This document shows, one piece after another, positions 9,227 to 17,600 of a DNA stretch of 64,000 nt (positions are counted from its first letter, which is position 1; the number at the start of each line of letters is the position of its first letter). Origin of the DNA: Marinirhabdus gelatinilytica (lineage in GTDB: Bacteria; Bacteroidota; Bacteroidia; Flavobacteriales; Flavobacteriaceae). Below the pieces are notes generated by a model. The model did not search any database. It worked only from the letters and a program-made list of their open reading frames with translations, and had not been told where the DNA came from. A program made the translations under genes and the position numbers. The stretch spans positions 93,984-157,983 of the forward strand of contig NZ_QRAO01000005.1 in the NCBI RefSeq assembly GCF_003353425.1, given 5' to 3'.

Positions 9227-9347
9227 ACATAATTTCGTATTGCAACATACCATATCCTCCCCGATGTTTCAGTTTGTTATGTGGTGCCACCAAAAGTTGG
9301 ATCGTGTTGTCATTTCTCTTTATATGATGTAAAAATAGCCATTTCAT
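9225..9347 (-). CDS. putative 40-residue leader peptide of the DAHP synthase gene
   Basis: An ATG-initiated ORF of 40 codons plus TAA, too short for routine ORF calling. It contains one Trp (codon 3), one Phe (codon 5), two Tyr (codons 32 and 37) and four His; the C-terminal part is rich in Gly and aromatic residues (GGYGMLQYEIM). It has no signal peptide or recognised domain. The stop codon overlaps the 5' arm of an intrinsic terminator, so a ribosome sitting at the last codons or the stop would cover part of that arm. This arrangement suggests a regulatory leader peptide, but there is no run of aromatic codons as in classical trp or phe leaders, so mechanism is inference. Confidence 0.5.
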   Translation of the reverse strand: MKWLFLHHIKRNDNTIQLLVAPHNKLKHRGGYGMLQYEIM

Positions 9348-9381
9348 CACAATCAAGAAACTTTTTAAGATTTTTTATCGT

Positions 9382-9389
9382 TAGCTTTG
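9382..9389 (+). promoter_or_regulatory. -7 box of gldA
   Basis: TAGCTTTG matches the Bacteroidota TAnnTTTG -7 consensus, 16 nt before the gldA ATG. No clear TTG at the -33 position. Confidence 0.45.
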
Positions 9390-9405
9390 TATAACTTCAA
9401 CATAG

Positions 9406-10302
9406 ATGTCCATAACAGTACAAAATATCACGAAAACCTACGGCGATCAAAAAGCGCTGGCCGCTGTTTCCTTTGAGATTAAAAAGGGGGAAATCGTTGG
9501 TTTTTTAGGGCCCAACGGTGCCGGAAAATCTACCATGATGAAGATCTTGACCACGTATCTATCTCCTTCGGAAGGGGAAGCGGCAGTGAACGGGTTCCCT
9601 GTTGCTGAAGCTCCAACAAACGTGCAAAAGAGTGTGGGGTACCTACCAGAGCACAATCCACTGTATCTTGAAATGTATGTAAAAGAATATCTCGCTTTTA
9701 ATGCTGAAATCTACGGAACCCCCAAACAAAAAGTAACACAAGTTATTGAACAAACAGGCCTCACCCCCGAGGCCCATAAAAAAATTGGGCAGCTCTCCAA
9801 AGGGTACCGCCAGCGGGTAGGGCTTGCAAATGCCCTACTGCACAATCCCGAAGTGCTTATTCTGGACGAACCCACCACAGGGCTGGACCCCAATCAGCTC
9901 ATTGAAATACGAGAACTTATAAAATCGTTGGGCAAAGAGAAAACCGTACTGCTCTCCACCCACATTATGCAGGAAGTGGAAGCCATTTGCGACCGTGTGA
10001 TCATCATTAACAAGGGAACCATAGTACTGGACAAACCTTTAAAAGAACTTACTGAAGGCCAACAACAAATCGTGGAAGTTGAGTTTGACTACCGGGTGGA
10101 AACTGTGGCTATCCAACAACTGGCCAAAGTTTCAAAAGTTGAAAACCCAGCAGGTTTTGTGTACCATATTTATTTTGATACACAGGAAGATATGCGCAGT
10201 AAGGTGTTCGATTTTGCTCACGATAACGGACTTAAAATCCTGCAATTGCACCAAAAGAACACCACGTTGGAGAAGTTGTTCGTGGAGTTAACCAGTGGGT
10301 AG
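9406..10302 (+). CDS. gldA: gliding motility ABC transporter ATPase GldA
   Basis: A 298-residue ABC ATPase. Walker A GPNGAGKST (about residue 37), signature LSKGYRQRVGLA (about 133), Walker B VLILDEPTTGLDP (about 155) and the switch His (STHIMQE) are intact; a C-terminal extension of about 80 residues follows, as in GldA. With GldF and GldG (not in this window) it would form an ABC transporter linked to gliding in Flavobacterium johnsoniae. That it lies alone, away from gldFG, is usual for the group. The assignment to GldA rather than another drug/ABC-2 type ATPase rests on length, sequence style and the flavobacterial setting. Confidence 0.85.
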   Translation: MSITVQNITKTYGDQKALAAVSFEIKKGEIVGFLGPNGAGKSTMMKILTTYLSPSEGEAAVNGFPVAEAPTNVQKSVGYLPEHNPLYLEMYVKEYLAFNAEIYGTPKQKVTQVIEQTGLTPEAHKKIGQLSKGYRQRVGLANALLHNPEVLILDEPTTGLDPNQLIEIRELIKSLGKEKTVLLSTHIMQEVEAICDRVIIINKGTIVLDKPLKELTEGQQQIVEVEFDYRVETVAIQQLAKVSKVENPAGFVYHIYFDTQEDMRSKVFDFAHDNGLKILQLHQKNTTLEKLFVELTSG

Positions 10303-10326
10303 TTTGTAGCGGGTAGGACGCTCCGC
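10298..10326 (-). repeat. short interspersed repeat, copy 1
   Basis: The reverse complement matches 26 of 29 positions with 13269-13297 in opposite orientation; the shared core is AGCGTCCTACCCG followed by ACAAACTACC. It overlaps the stop codon end of gldA and continues into the intergenic gap. Just downstream (10366-10398) the gap has a degenerate CGTACCTC direct repeat up to the next start. Confidence 0.7.
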
Positions 10327-10400
10327 TGTCAGTAAAAAATCAATATTATTAATCTATATCTTTTAATTCGTACCTCGTACCTCAAAACTCGTACTTCAGA

Positions 10401-11000
10401 ATGTACCCACCTCTACACCACCAAAGTGACGACCCACAAAAAATGATTGCTGTTATGAAACAGTATCCATTTGCCACGCTGGTTTCTGCGGAAGGGAACA
10501 CCCCATACATTACCCACATCCCCGTAATTTACAATGAAGAAAGTGGGAAACTCGTCGCGCATATAGACAGGCAAAACCCGCAAGTAGCAACTTTAAAGGA
10601 TGATGCAGAAGTGACCGTAGTGTTTAAAGGTCCTGATTCTTACATTTCACCCAATGTATACAGCACCCCCCAACTTCCCACGTGGAACTACATTATAGTA
10701 CACCTAACAGGAAAAATAAAACTGATAGCAGATCCCGAAGCCACAAAAAAAACCATGGTGGAGATGACCGATTTCCTGGAACAACCCGACCACAAGTTTA
10801 AGTTAGAAATGGACGATCCAAGAATGGATAGGCTCATCAACTATATACAGGCTTTTGAGGTGGAGATCACACATTGGGAAGGGAAGTTCAAGTTGTCACA
10901 GGATAAAAATGCTGAGGATTTTGAACGGGCGAAAAAAGAACTCATAAAAAAACTCCCTACGAAAAATAAGGAGTTTATTAATAAGATCTATAAAAGTTGA
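10401..11000 (+). CDS. FMN-binding negative transcriptional regulator family protein (PaiB-like)
   Basis: A 199-residue protein of the PaiB/FMN-binding split-barrel family. It begins MYPPLHHQSDD and has the family features FATLVS, THIPV, HIDRQNPQ and WNYIIVHLTGKI, then a helical C-terminal part. Family members bind flavin; Bacillus PaiB was described as a negative regulator, but direct DNA binding is not generally shown and an FMN-dependent enzyme or sensor is as likely. It is a single gene, converging with a lipoprotein gene one nucleotide beyond its stop. Confidence 0.85.
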   Translation: MYPPLHHQSDDPQKMIAVMKQYPFATLVSAEGNTPYITHIPVIYNEESGKLVAHIDRQNPQVATLKDDAEVTVVFKGPDSYISPNVYSTPQLPTWNYIIVHLTGKIKLIADPEATKKTMVEMTDFLEQPDHKFKLEMDDPRMDRLINYIQAFEVEITHWEGKFKLSQDKNAEDFERAKKELIKKLPTKNKEFINKIYKS

Positions 11001-11001
11001 A

Positions 11002-11649
11002 TCAGTCACTTATATTACTTTCCAGCAAAGTCAATATATATAGTGGGTCAGGAGATGTAACAAAAGAAATTGTCTTAGCAATTAAGCCTTCTTTTTCTCT
11101 GTAAAAGCTTGAATCTTCTCCTTCAGAAATACTGCCATCATTAAATTCTAAAAAATACGTATTTGTATCAACATCACTGAAACTACCTGCTGGTGTTTGG
11201 GCGGTTGTTATGGTAGATTGATATTGGCCGAAGATCTTACCAAAATCTTGTTGTATAAGTAAATAAGGAGCTTCACTTTGGGTTGTAAACCTTTTTACTC
11301 CGGTATTATCAACCAAATACCCTAAAGAATCCCTTACAGACTTATTTCCTAATTCATCAAGGCACAATTGGCATTCATCGTTACCAACCGAAGTTGTTTC
11401 AAATATAAAGTAGGTCTCATCGTTGATTATCTCAGTACCGGTAATTGTATTTGTAATTACAATATCCTGTTCTTCATATTCTGAAGTAGTACCATTAAAA
11501 CGATACACATTGTATTTCCAACTATTGCCCACCTTTAAAGCAAAATAATTTGCTTCTTCCTCAGGAGGATTGCTTACATCATCATCGTTTGAGCATGAAA
11601 AAAAAGTGATTGTAAATAGGGCAAAAAAGAAAATTGAAAACTTATTCAT
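11002..11649 (-). CDS. exported lipoprotein, unknown function
   Basis: A 215-residue lipoprotein: hydrophobic N-terminus ending in a lipobox (TFFSC, Cys about residue 19), followed by an acidic SNDDD stretch typical of Bacteroidota surface lipoproteins (lipoprotein export signal). The mature part has a GNSWKY stretch seen in many flavobacterial beta-rich lipoproteins. Two cysteines (CQLC) lie mid-protein. No enzymatic motif recognised. Stop codon is one nucleotide from the stop of the convergent PaiB-like gene, so no separate terminator fits between them. Confidence 0.75.
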   Translation of the reverse strand: MNKFSIFFFALFTITFFSCSNDDDVSNPPEEEANYFALKVGNSWKYNVYRFNGTTSEYEEQDIVITNTITGTEIINDETYFIFETTSVGNDECQLCLDELGNKSVRDSLGYLVDNTGVKRFTTQSEAPYLLIQQDFGKIFGQYQSTITTAQTPAGSFSDVDTNTYFLEFNDGSISEGEDSSFYREKEGLIAKTISFVTSPDPLYILTLLESNISD

Positions 11650-11759
11650 TACATTTTAAGGTTTTGGTTAAAAGTAGTGTTGCTGAATAAGCAGATGGAA
11701 ATTTGGTTGGTGTATGTATAGAACGTATTCGTTATAATTTTAGTGTTGAAATAAAGAAA

Positions 11760-13115
11760 TTACTTTAAAAATCCTTCCACCTCAGCAAAATCCAATCCAC
11801 CATAATTACCGCTGCTCATAAGCAAGAGCGAGGTATCGTTAAAATCCTGGTTGTAGAGAAAGGTCTTAAAATCGGCTGGGTTGGTGAAAACGGTCAAATC
11901 GTCCCGCTGGAATGCTTCAGAAATCTGTTCCCTTTTTATTTCTTCCAAACCTTTTATCATCACCGCGTGGGGCGAATAAAACACAATAGCCGTATCGGCT
12001 GCATCTAATGTGCCTTGATACTCGGTCAAAAATTCTGGATTTAGACTGCTATAGGTGTGCAGTTCCAGACAGGCAATCAGTTTTCTGTCGGGATATTGGT
12101 TTTTCAAGGCTTCGGCAGTTGCCTTTACCTTACTGGGGCTATGGGCAAAATCCTTGTAGGCAATTGCGGTATCGGTTTCAGCTATTTTCTCCAAACGTTT
12201 ACTGGCACCACTAAAAGTGTCAATAGCTTCATAAAAATCTTCGGCATCTACCCCCATAAGCTGGCAGATCCATCGGGCGCCTTCCAGATTGTTCAGGTTG
12301 TGTTTCCCAAACACTTCAATGGGCATAGGGCCTTCGGGGGTTTCGAGGAAGGTTGTTCCGTTTTCGACGGTATATTCGGGAGTTTTGTAAGGCACTTTTT
12401 TTATGGTTGCACCGCTTTGCTCTACTACTCGCTTTACTTCAGCATCTTCTTCATTGTAAATAATCGTTCCCCCATTAGTGATTTCAGTAAGAAAGATCTC
12501 AAATTGCTCCACATAATTTTCATAGGTAGGAAATACATTTATATGGTCCCAGGCTATACCACTCAACAGTGCAATATTGGGCTTGTACAAATGGAACTTT
12601 GGCCGCCTGTCTATTGGGGAAGATAGATATTCATCGCCTTCCAAGACAATAAAATCGTTTTCTTCAGTAAGTTTTACCATGGTATCAAACCCTTCCAACT
12701 GTGCTCCTACCATATAATCCACATCCCTATCGTGGTAGTGCATCACGTGCAGTATCATAGAAGTAATGGTAGTTTTTCCGTGGCTCCCACCAATCACTAC
12801 ACGGGTCTTGTCCTTGGATTGCTCGTACAGAAATTCGGGATAGCTGTAAATTTTCAGTCCCAGCTCCTTAGCTTTCAACAATTCGGGATTGTCCTCTTTG
12901 GCGTGCATTCCCAAGATAATGGCATCAATTTCTTCTGAAATTTTATCTGGAAACCAACCGTATTCTTTGGGCAACAGGCCTTTAGCAGCCAACCTGCTTT
13001 TAGAAGGATCAAAAATTTCATCATCGCTCCCGGTTACCACATATCCTTTGTTGTGGAGGGCCAATGCCAAATTGTGCATGGCCGCGCCGCCTATGGCTAT
13101 AAAATGTACTCGCAT
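11760..13115 (-). CDS. mpl: UDP-N-acetylmuramate:L-alanyl-gamma-D-glutamyl-meso-diaminopimelate ligase
   Basis: A 451-residue Mur ligase of the Mpl type, which attaches recycled murein tripeptide to UDP-MurNAc. It begins MRVHFIAIGGAAMHNLA, the Mpl/MurC nucleotide-fold start, has the ATP-binding GGSHGKTTITSM (about residues 108-119), LEGDEYL and a C-terminal domain with YKDFAHSP and ELHTYSSL. The AMHNLAL version and length distinguish it from MurC. Cytoplasmic. It is a single minus-strand gene. Confidence 0.92.
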   Translation of the reverse strand: MRVHFIAIGGAAMHNLALALHNKGYVVTGSDDEIFDPSKSRLAAKGLLPKEYGWFPDKISEEIDAIILGMHAKEDNPELLKAKELGLKIYSYPEFLYEQSKDKTRVVIGGSHGKTTITSMILHVMHYHDRDVDYMVGAQLEGFDTMVKLTEENDFIVLEGDEYLSSPIDRRPKFHLYKPNIALLSGIAWDHINVFPTYENYVEQFEIFLTEITNGGTIIYNEEDAEVKRVVEQSGATIKKVPYKTPEYTVENGTTFLETPEGPMPIEVFGKHNLNNLEGARWICQLMGVDAEDFYEAIDTFSGASKRLEKIAETDTAIAYKDFAHSPSKVKATAEALKNQYPDRKLIACLELHTYSSLNPEFLTEYQGTLDAADTAIVFYSPHAVMIKGLEEIKREQISEAFQRDDLTVFTNPADFKTFLYNQDFNDTSLLLMSSGNYGGLDFAEVEGFLK

Positions 13116-13320
13116 GTTGCCTTGTAAAGTTTAGGTATTTAAAAGGATAAAGTTACGGGTTTCTATACTGAAATTAATAAAGTAATCATAGTTTGCGCTC
13201 ATACCCTACGCGTTACCATCGCTTCGCCTGCAAAACCCCTCATATCACTGCAACGCTCATCACTACAAGCGCAGCGTCCTACCCGTCACAAACTACCGAC
13301 TATTGACTACCGACTAAAAA
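13116..13320. other. intergenic region between mpl and a TPR gene
   Basis: 205 nt without a gene. It holds the second copy of the short interspersed repeat (13269-13297) and, next to it, a degenerate CGACTA direct repeat (about 13295-13325) reaching the TPR gene stop codon. Confidence 0.6.
13269..13297 (+). repeat. short interspersed repeat, copy 2
   Basis: Matches 26 of 29 positions with the reverse complement of 10298-10326. It sits in the gap between mpl and the TPR gene and is followed by degenerate CTACCGACTA units. Confidence 0.7.
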
Positions 13321-14271
13321 CTACAAACTAAGTATCTCCTTCTTCTCTGCCTTCGCCTCTTTAAAATCTGGGCGGCTGCTAAGGGCTTTATCAATCCACG
13401 TCAAGGCTGTGTCCTTATTTCCCAAATTTTTATAGATCTGTGCCAAGCGGTAATACGCCCAATCCTTAGGCACACCATCGCGCACGGAGTGATTTTGGAT
13501 ATACGCCAACAAACAATTAATCCCCAAGGCAGCATCTAGATTGTATTGTGCAGCTATCTTTCCAATCTGGTAGTTCAAACTATTGCGCTTGTGTATCCGC
13601 AACGATGTATTGGCCGTCTCCATGGCTTCTTTGGGACGATTGTTCTTTTCGTAGTGCTCGGTAAGTTTTTCATAGGTGTGTGGCGAACCTCCTATAGCTA
13701 TAGCTTTTTTATAATAACGTTCGGCATCCTCGGGCTCGTCGTTGTATTCGGCTATGTAACCTTTGGCCAGATAACCATCCACGGGGGAAATTTTTAATAA
13801 CTGCTCTGCGTATTTGGTCGCCTTTTTTTCACTGCCACCAAAAATTCCTGGAAGTTGCATGTAAAATTCTACCAGGGCCCATCGTGTTTCTATGTGGTTG
13901 GGATCCAACCTAGCGGCAGTCTCAAAATGATGCTTAATATCGTCTATGAGCACTACGGCCTTCAATTTGTTTTCAAGAGCCTTCATTCCCAACACGCCCC
14001 CGTTCTTAAAATGATAGGTCGCATTTTTGGGGTTGGCTTCCACTAGGGGCTCGTAGTACTCCAAAGCAGTATCCCAATCTTTGGAATAACCTGCTATATC
14101 ACCCAAATATTCCTTTGTTTTCTCGTGGTTGGGGTATTGCTGTAAATGCTGCTCAAAAAGTGGTTTCGCCTTGCTGAACTGTTCCGCCTTAAAATAACCT
14201 TCGGCTTTTTCAAAAGTTGTTTGCGCAGTGAGCACAGCAGGGAACAGCAACAAAAGAAATAGGTTTCTCAT
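13321..14271 (-). CDS. exported tetratricopeptide-repeat protein
   Basis: A 316-residue protein with a short signal peptide (about residues 1-16, ending LTAQ) and about seven TPR-like helix pairs over the rest (for example AEGYFKAEQFSKAKPLFEQ, then units near residues 60, 130, 180 and 270). TPR proteins bind other proteins; partner unknown. The gene lies alone on the minus strand and is divergent from the alpha-2-macroglobulin-like gene, from which it is separated by 395 nt. A -7 box lies at 14291-14298. Confidence 0.8.
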   Translation of the reverse strand: MRNLFLLLLFPAVLTAQTTFEKAEGYFKAEQFSKAKPLFEQHLQQYPNHEKTKEYLGDIAGYSKDWDTALEYYEPLVEANPKNATYHFKNGGVLGMKALENKLKAVVLIDDIKHHFETAARLDPNHIETRWALVEFYMQLPGIFGGSEKKATKYAEQLLKISPVDGYLAKGYIAEYNDEPEDAERYYKKAIAIGGSPHTYEKLTEHYEKNNRPKEAMETANTSLRIHKRNSLNYQIGKIAAQYNLDAALGINCLLAYIQNHSVRDGVPKDWAYYRLAQIYKNLGNKDTALTWIDKALSSRPDFKEAKAEKKEILSL

Positions 14272-14290
14272 ACAGTAGGTTTGATAGGTT

Positions 14291-14298
14291 CAAAGATA
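14291..14298 (-). promoter_or_regulatory. -7 box of the TPR gene
   Basis: Minus-strand TATCTTTG fits TAnnTTTG, 19 nt before the ATG; a TTTG at 14321-14324 could serve as -33 box at slightly long spacing. Confidence 0.45.
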
Positions 14299-14621
14299 CG
14301 GTTTCAAAATTTCTATAAAACAAACGTATATACGCAGGTTTATAGTGTAAAGGTTTTGGTACCTTTATACAAATACGGTTCCAAAAAAAGGAGGAAGTGA
14401 GCTATAAATGGTAAGTCTTGTACTATGAGCTATAAGTATTCTATATTAATGTTGACCAGAAAGGCAGGTAATTTGTCCAACGTTGTATGTTACATCGTCA
14501 AGCACAGCGATCGTAAGCGGTACGTTCTTGAGCAGGACGGTCTTATGGACTTGCACCAACGTCTCCCTAATCCAAACCAGTGTTTGGCTCATTTTTTGTC
14601 GTACTGTACTCATTATCGTTA

Positions 14622-14654
14622 TACCGAAACTGCTGTAACAAGTACTTTTCGGTA
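14622..14654. promoter_or_regulatory. inverted repeat before the alpha-2-macroglobulin-like gene
   Basis: Perfect 8-bp inverted repeat TACCGAAA (14622-14629) and TTTCGGTA (14647-14654), 17-nt spacer, ending 12 nt before the start codon. Could be an operator or mRNA hairpin; function unknown. Confidence 0.35.
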
Positions 14655-14666
14655 AAATTAGCACGT

Positions 14667-17600
14667 ATGAAAACCATCACAACCCTTATAATCGCACTTT
14701 TTGCAATGACGCTAACCAACGCCCAAAACACCAATTACAATGTGCTCTGGAACAAGGTAGAGCAGTTTGAAATTGACGATTTGCCCAAATCGGCTCTAGA
14801 AATCGTCCAACAGATTGAAACCAAGGCAAAGACCGAAAACAACCAAGCGCAACTCATTAAAACCTTGCTCTTTAAAAGTAAATTTGCATTGGTCTTGGAA
14901 GAAAACTCGCAGCTAAAGGTGGTTAACGATTTTAGGACTGAAATCTCCAAGACCAATGCTCCAGCGAAAAACGTACTGCAGAATATGCTCGCCAAGCTGT
15001 ATTGGGACTATTTTCAAGCCAACCGTTACCAATTTTACAACCGAACAAAAACTGCCAATAAAGTAGACGAAACCGATTTCCGCACTTGGGATCTCGAAAC
15101 CCTCTTTGCTGAAATTTCCAAATATTACCAAGCCTCACTGAACAATAAAGAAACACTACAAAATACCACCACCGAAGCTTTTGAACCCATCCTCAACACC
15201 TACAAGGGCTCCAACAAAATACGCCCCACCCTATACGATTTCCTTGCCCATAACGCTTTGGAATTTTATAAGACTTCCGAAAACTCCATCACAAAACCCA
15301 CGTATGCCTTTGAGGTGAACAATGCTTCTTATTTAGAGGGGTTTCAAAAATTTCAGCAGCTTGAAATTGCTTCAAAAGATACTATTTCACTGGAGTTGAA
15401 AGCACTTCGGTTATATCAAGATTTAATTGAGTTCCATTCAGCAAAAAACAACACAGTACCCCTTGCAGCAGTAGATGTGGAACGCCTTTCTTTTGTAAAA
15501 TCGAATGGGACTATCCCCGAAAAGGAAGCGGTATACCTTTCAGCATTACAGCATGGAAAACAAAAAGTGAGCGCTCCTTACGCTAAAGCCTTATACAACT
15601 TTGCCATTGCCGAGGGTATATATGAAAAAGGAAACTCCTACGTAGCAGGAGAAAATGAAACCGATCGCTGGGCCCATAAAGAAGCCCTAGAAATATGCGA
15701 ACGGCTCATTACTACCTTCCCAGACACCTACATTGCGGTACAGGCCAAAAACTTAAAACAGACTATTACAAGCCCTTTGCTACAAGTGCAACTAGAGGCT
15801 TTTCTCCCTATACATAGTGACAGCCGTATGCTGGTAACTTATAAAAATTCGCCCAGCGTTCAGCTTTGGGTGTATGAAATTTCAGCAAAACAGAGCGAAC
15901 AGTTACAACGTATTTACGACAAAGAAAAAAAGCGGGACTTTATTGAAAAACTCTCCCTGCAAAAGCAGTGGACCCAACAATTACGTGACGAGGGTGATTA
16001 CCGCCAACACAGCACCGAAATCCTACTCCCCGGTTTTCCACAGGGCCATTATCTCGTGCTAGCTACACCAACCAATACCGAGAACAAACGCCTTTTTGAA
16101 GTTGCCGAAATACAATATACCAACTTGGCGCTGGTACAAACGCAGGACAAGAAGTATTCCTATTACCAAGTGGTGGACAGAAACAATGGCCAACCCATTG
16201 CCAACGCAAATTGCATTGTAAGGGACGATCGTAAAAAGTATCGAAAAAGCTACACCAGTGATACCAAGGGGTTTATTAAAGTACCAAAGTACAATCGCAA
16301 TTATTATAACTTTTCGGTAACCGTGGAAAAGGGTGACGATACAGCTGTATTCTCAAACTATTACAATTACAACCGATATTACGATGATGACGAAAACCCT
16401 TATAAAAGTTACCTGTTCACGGACCGAAGCATCTATCGTCCTGGACAAACGGTGTATTTTAAGGCCATTATCGTGAAGGCCGAAAAGGAAAAAGCCGCCG
16501 TAGCCCCCAACGAATCACTTACAGCAACTCTCTACGATGCCAACGGTGATGAGCAAGGCGAATTGAAACTAAAGACCACCGAATTTGGTACCGTAGCAGG
16601 CGAATTTGTGGTTCCAACCGGAGTCTTAACAGGTCAATTCCATATTGAAATAGCATCGAATACCCCAAAAAAATATTTCCAAGATTTTTACTTCAGGGTA
16701 GAGGAATACAAGCGTCCCAAGTTTGAAACCAACTTTAAACCGGTGCCCGAAACCTATCGTGTTAATGATAGTATTACGGTAAAAGGGGAGGCAGTCTCGT
16801 TTTCGGGCAGCAACATTACCAATGCCAAGGTAACCTACAAAGTAACCCGAAAGGTACAGTACCCACGCTGGTGGTATTGGGGGCGTTCTTATAACATGGG
16901 CGAAGGGCAGGAAATCACCTTTGGAGAAACCACCACCAATAATAAGGGCGAATACGAAATTGACTTTAAAGCCCTTCCCGATGGTACAGTGGACAAGGAC
17001 GGGCAGCCTATATTCCAATATGAGGTAACAGCAGATGTAACCGACATAAACGGTGAGACCCAAAGCACCAAAACCATTGTGAATGTAGGCTACCACGCCC
17101 TCACTATTGGTTTGCAAGTACCACAACGGTTGGACAAGCAAAACAAAAAGGAAAAAATTGAAATCACCACCAAAAACCTAAATGGTGAAAAAGTTTCCGC
17201 AACGGTCACCCTTAAAATATATAAACTGAAAGCCCCCGAAACCGTATTCTGCAAACGCCCGTGGAATGCACCGGATTATCAGGAGTACAGTAAAGAGCAA
17301 TTTAAAAAATTGTTCCCCCACGACCCTTATAACAATGAAGACAATATCCAGAATTGGGAACGAGGCGAAGAGGTGTTCAGTACAACAATAGATTCAGAAA
17401 ATGTAGACGAACTGGAACTTGGGAATTTAAAAAGATGGGCTTCGGGAGCTTATGTAGTCGTGGCAACCACCCAAGAAAAGTTTGGGCAGGAAGTGAAGGC
17501 CAAAAGCTATACAAAAGTGTTCAGCAACAAGGACAAAACCCCTGCAAATAATGCCCTTTTCGATATTTCCCTAGATAAAGAAACCTACGCGCCGGGCGAC

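Larger units (their letters stand above)
14272..14666. other. 395-nt divergent intergenic region, mostly unexplained
   Basis: Between two divergent genes. It contains the TPR-gene promoter box, a TAAAGGT/ACCTTTA inverted repeat (14347-14366), a CCAAAC/GTTTGG inverted repeat (14572-14587) and TACCGAAA/TTTCGGTA (14622-14654) just before the next start. Overlapping ORFs of 76 codons (plus, 14425-14655) and 72 codons (minus, 14446-14664) cover the middle; neither is recognised and they cannot both be real. Confidence 0.5.

Noticed and set aside
14425..14664. Opposed 76- and 72-codon ORFs
   Set aside because: Neither is recognised and both overlap; kept only as an unexplained region.
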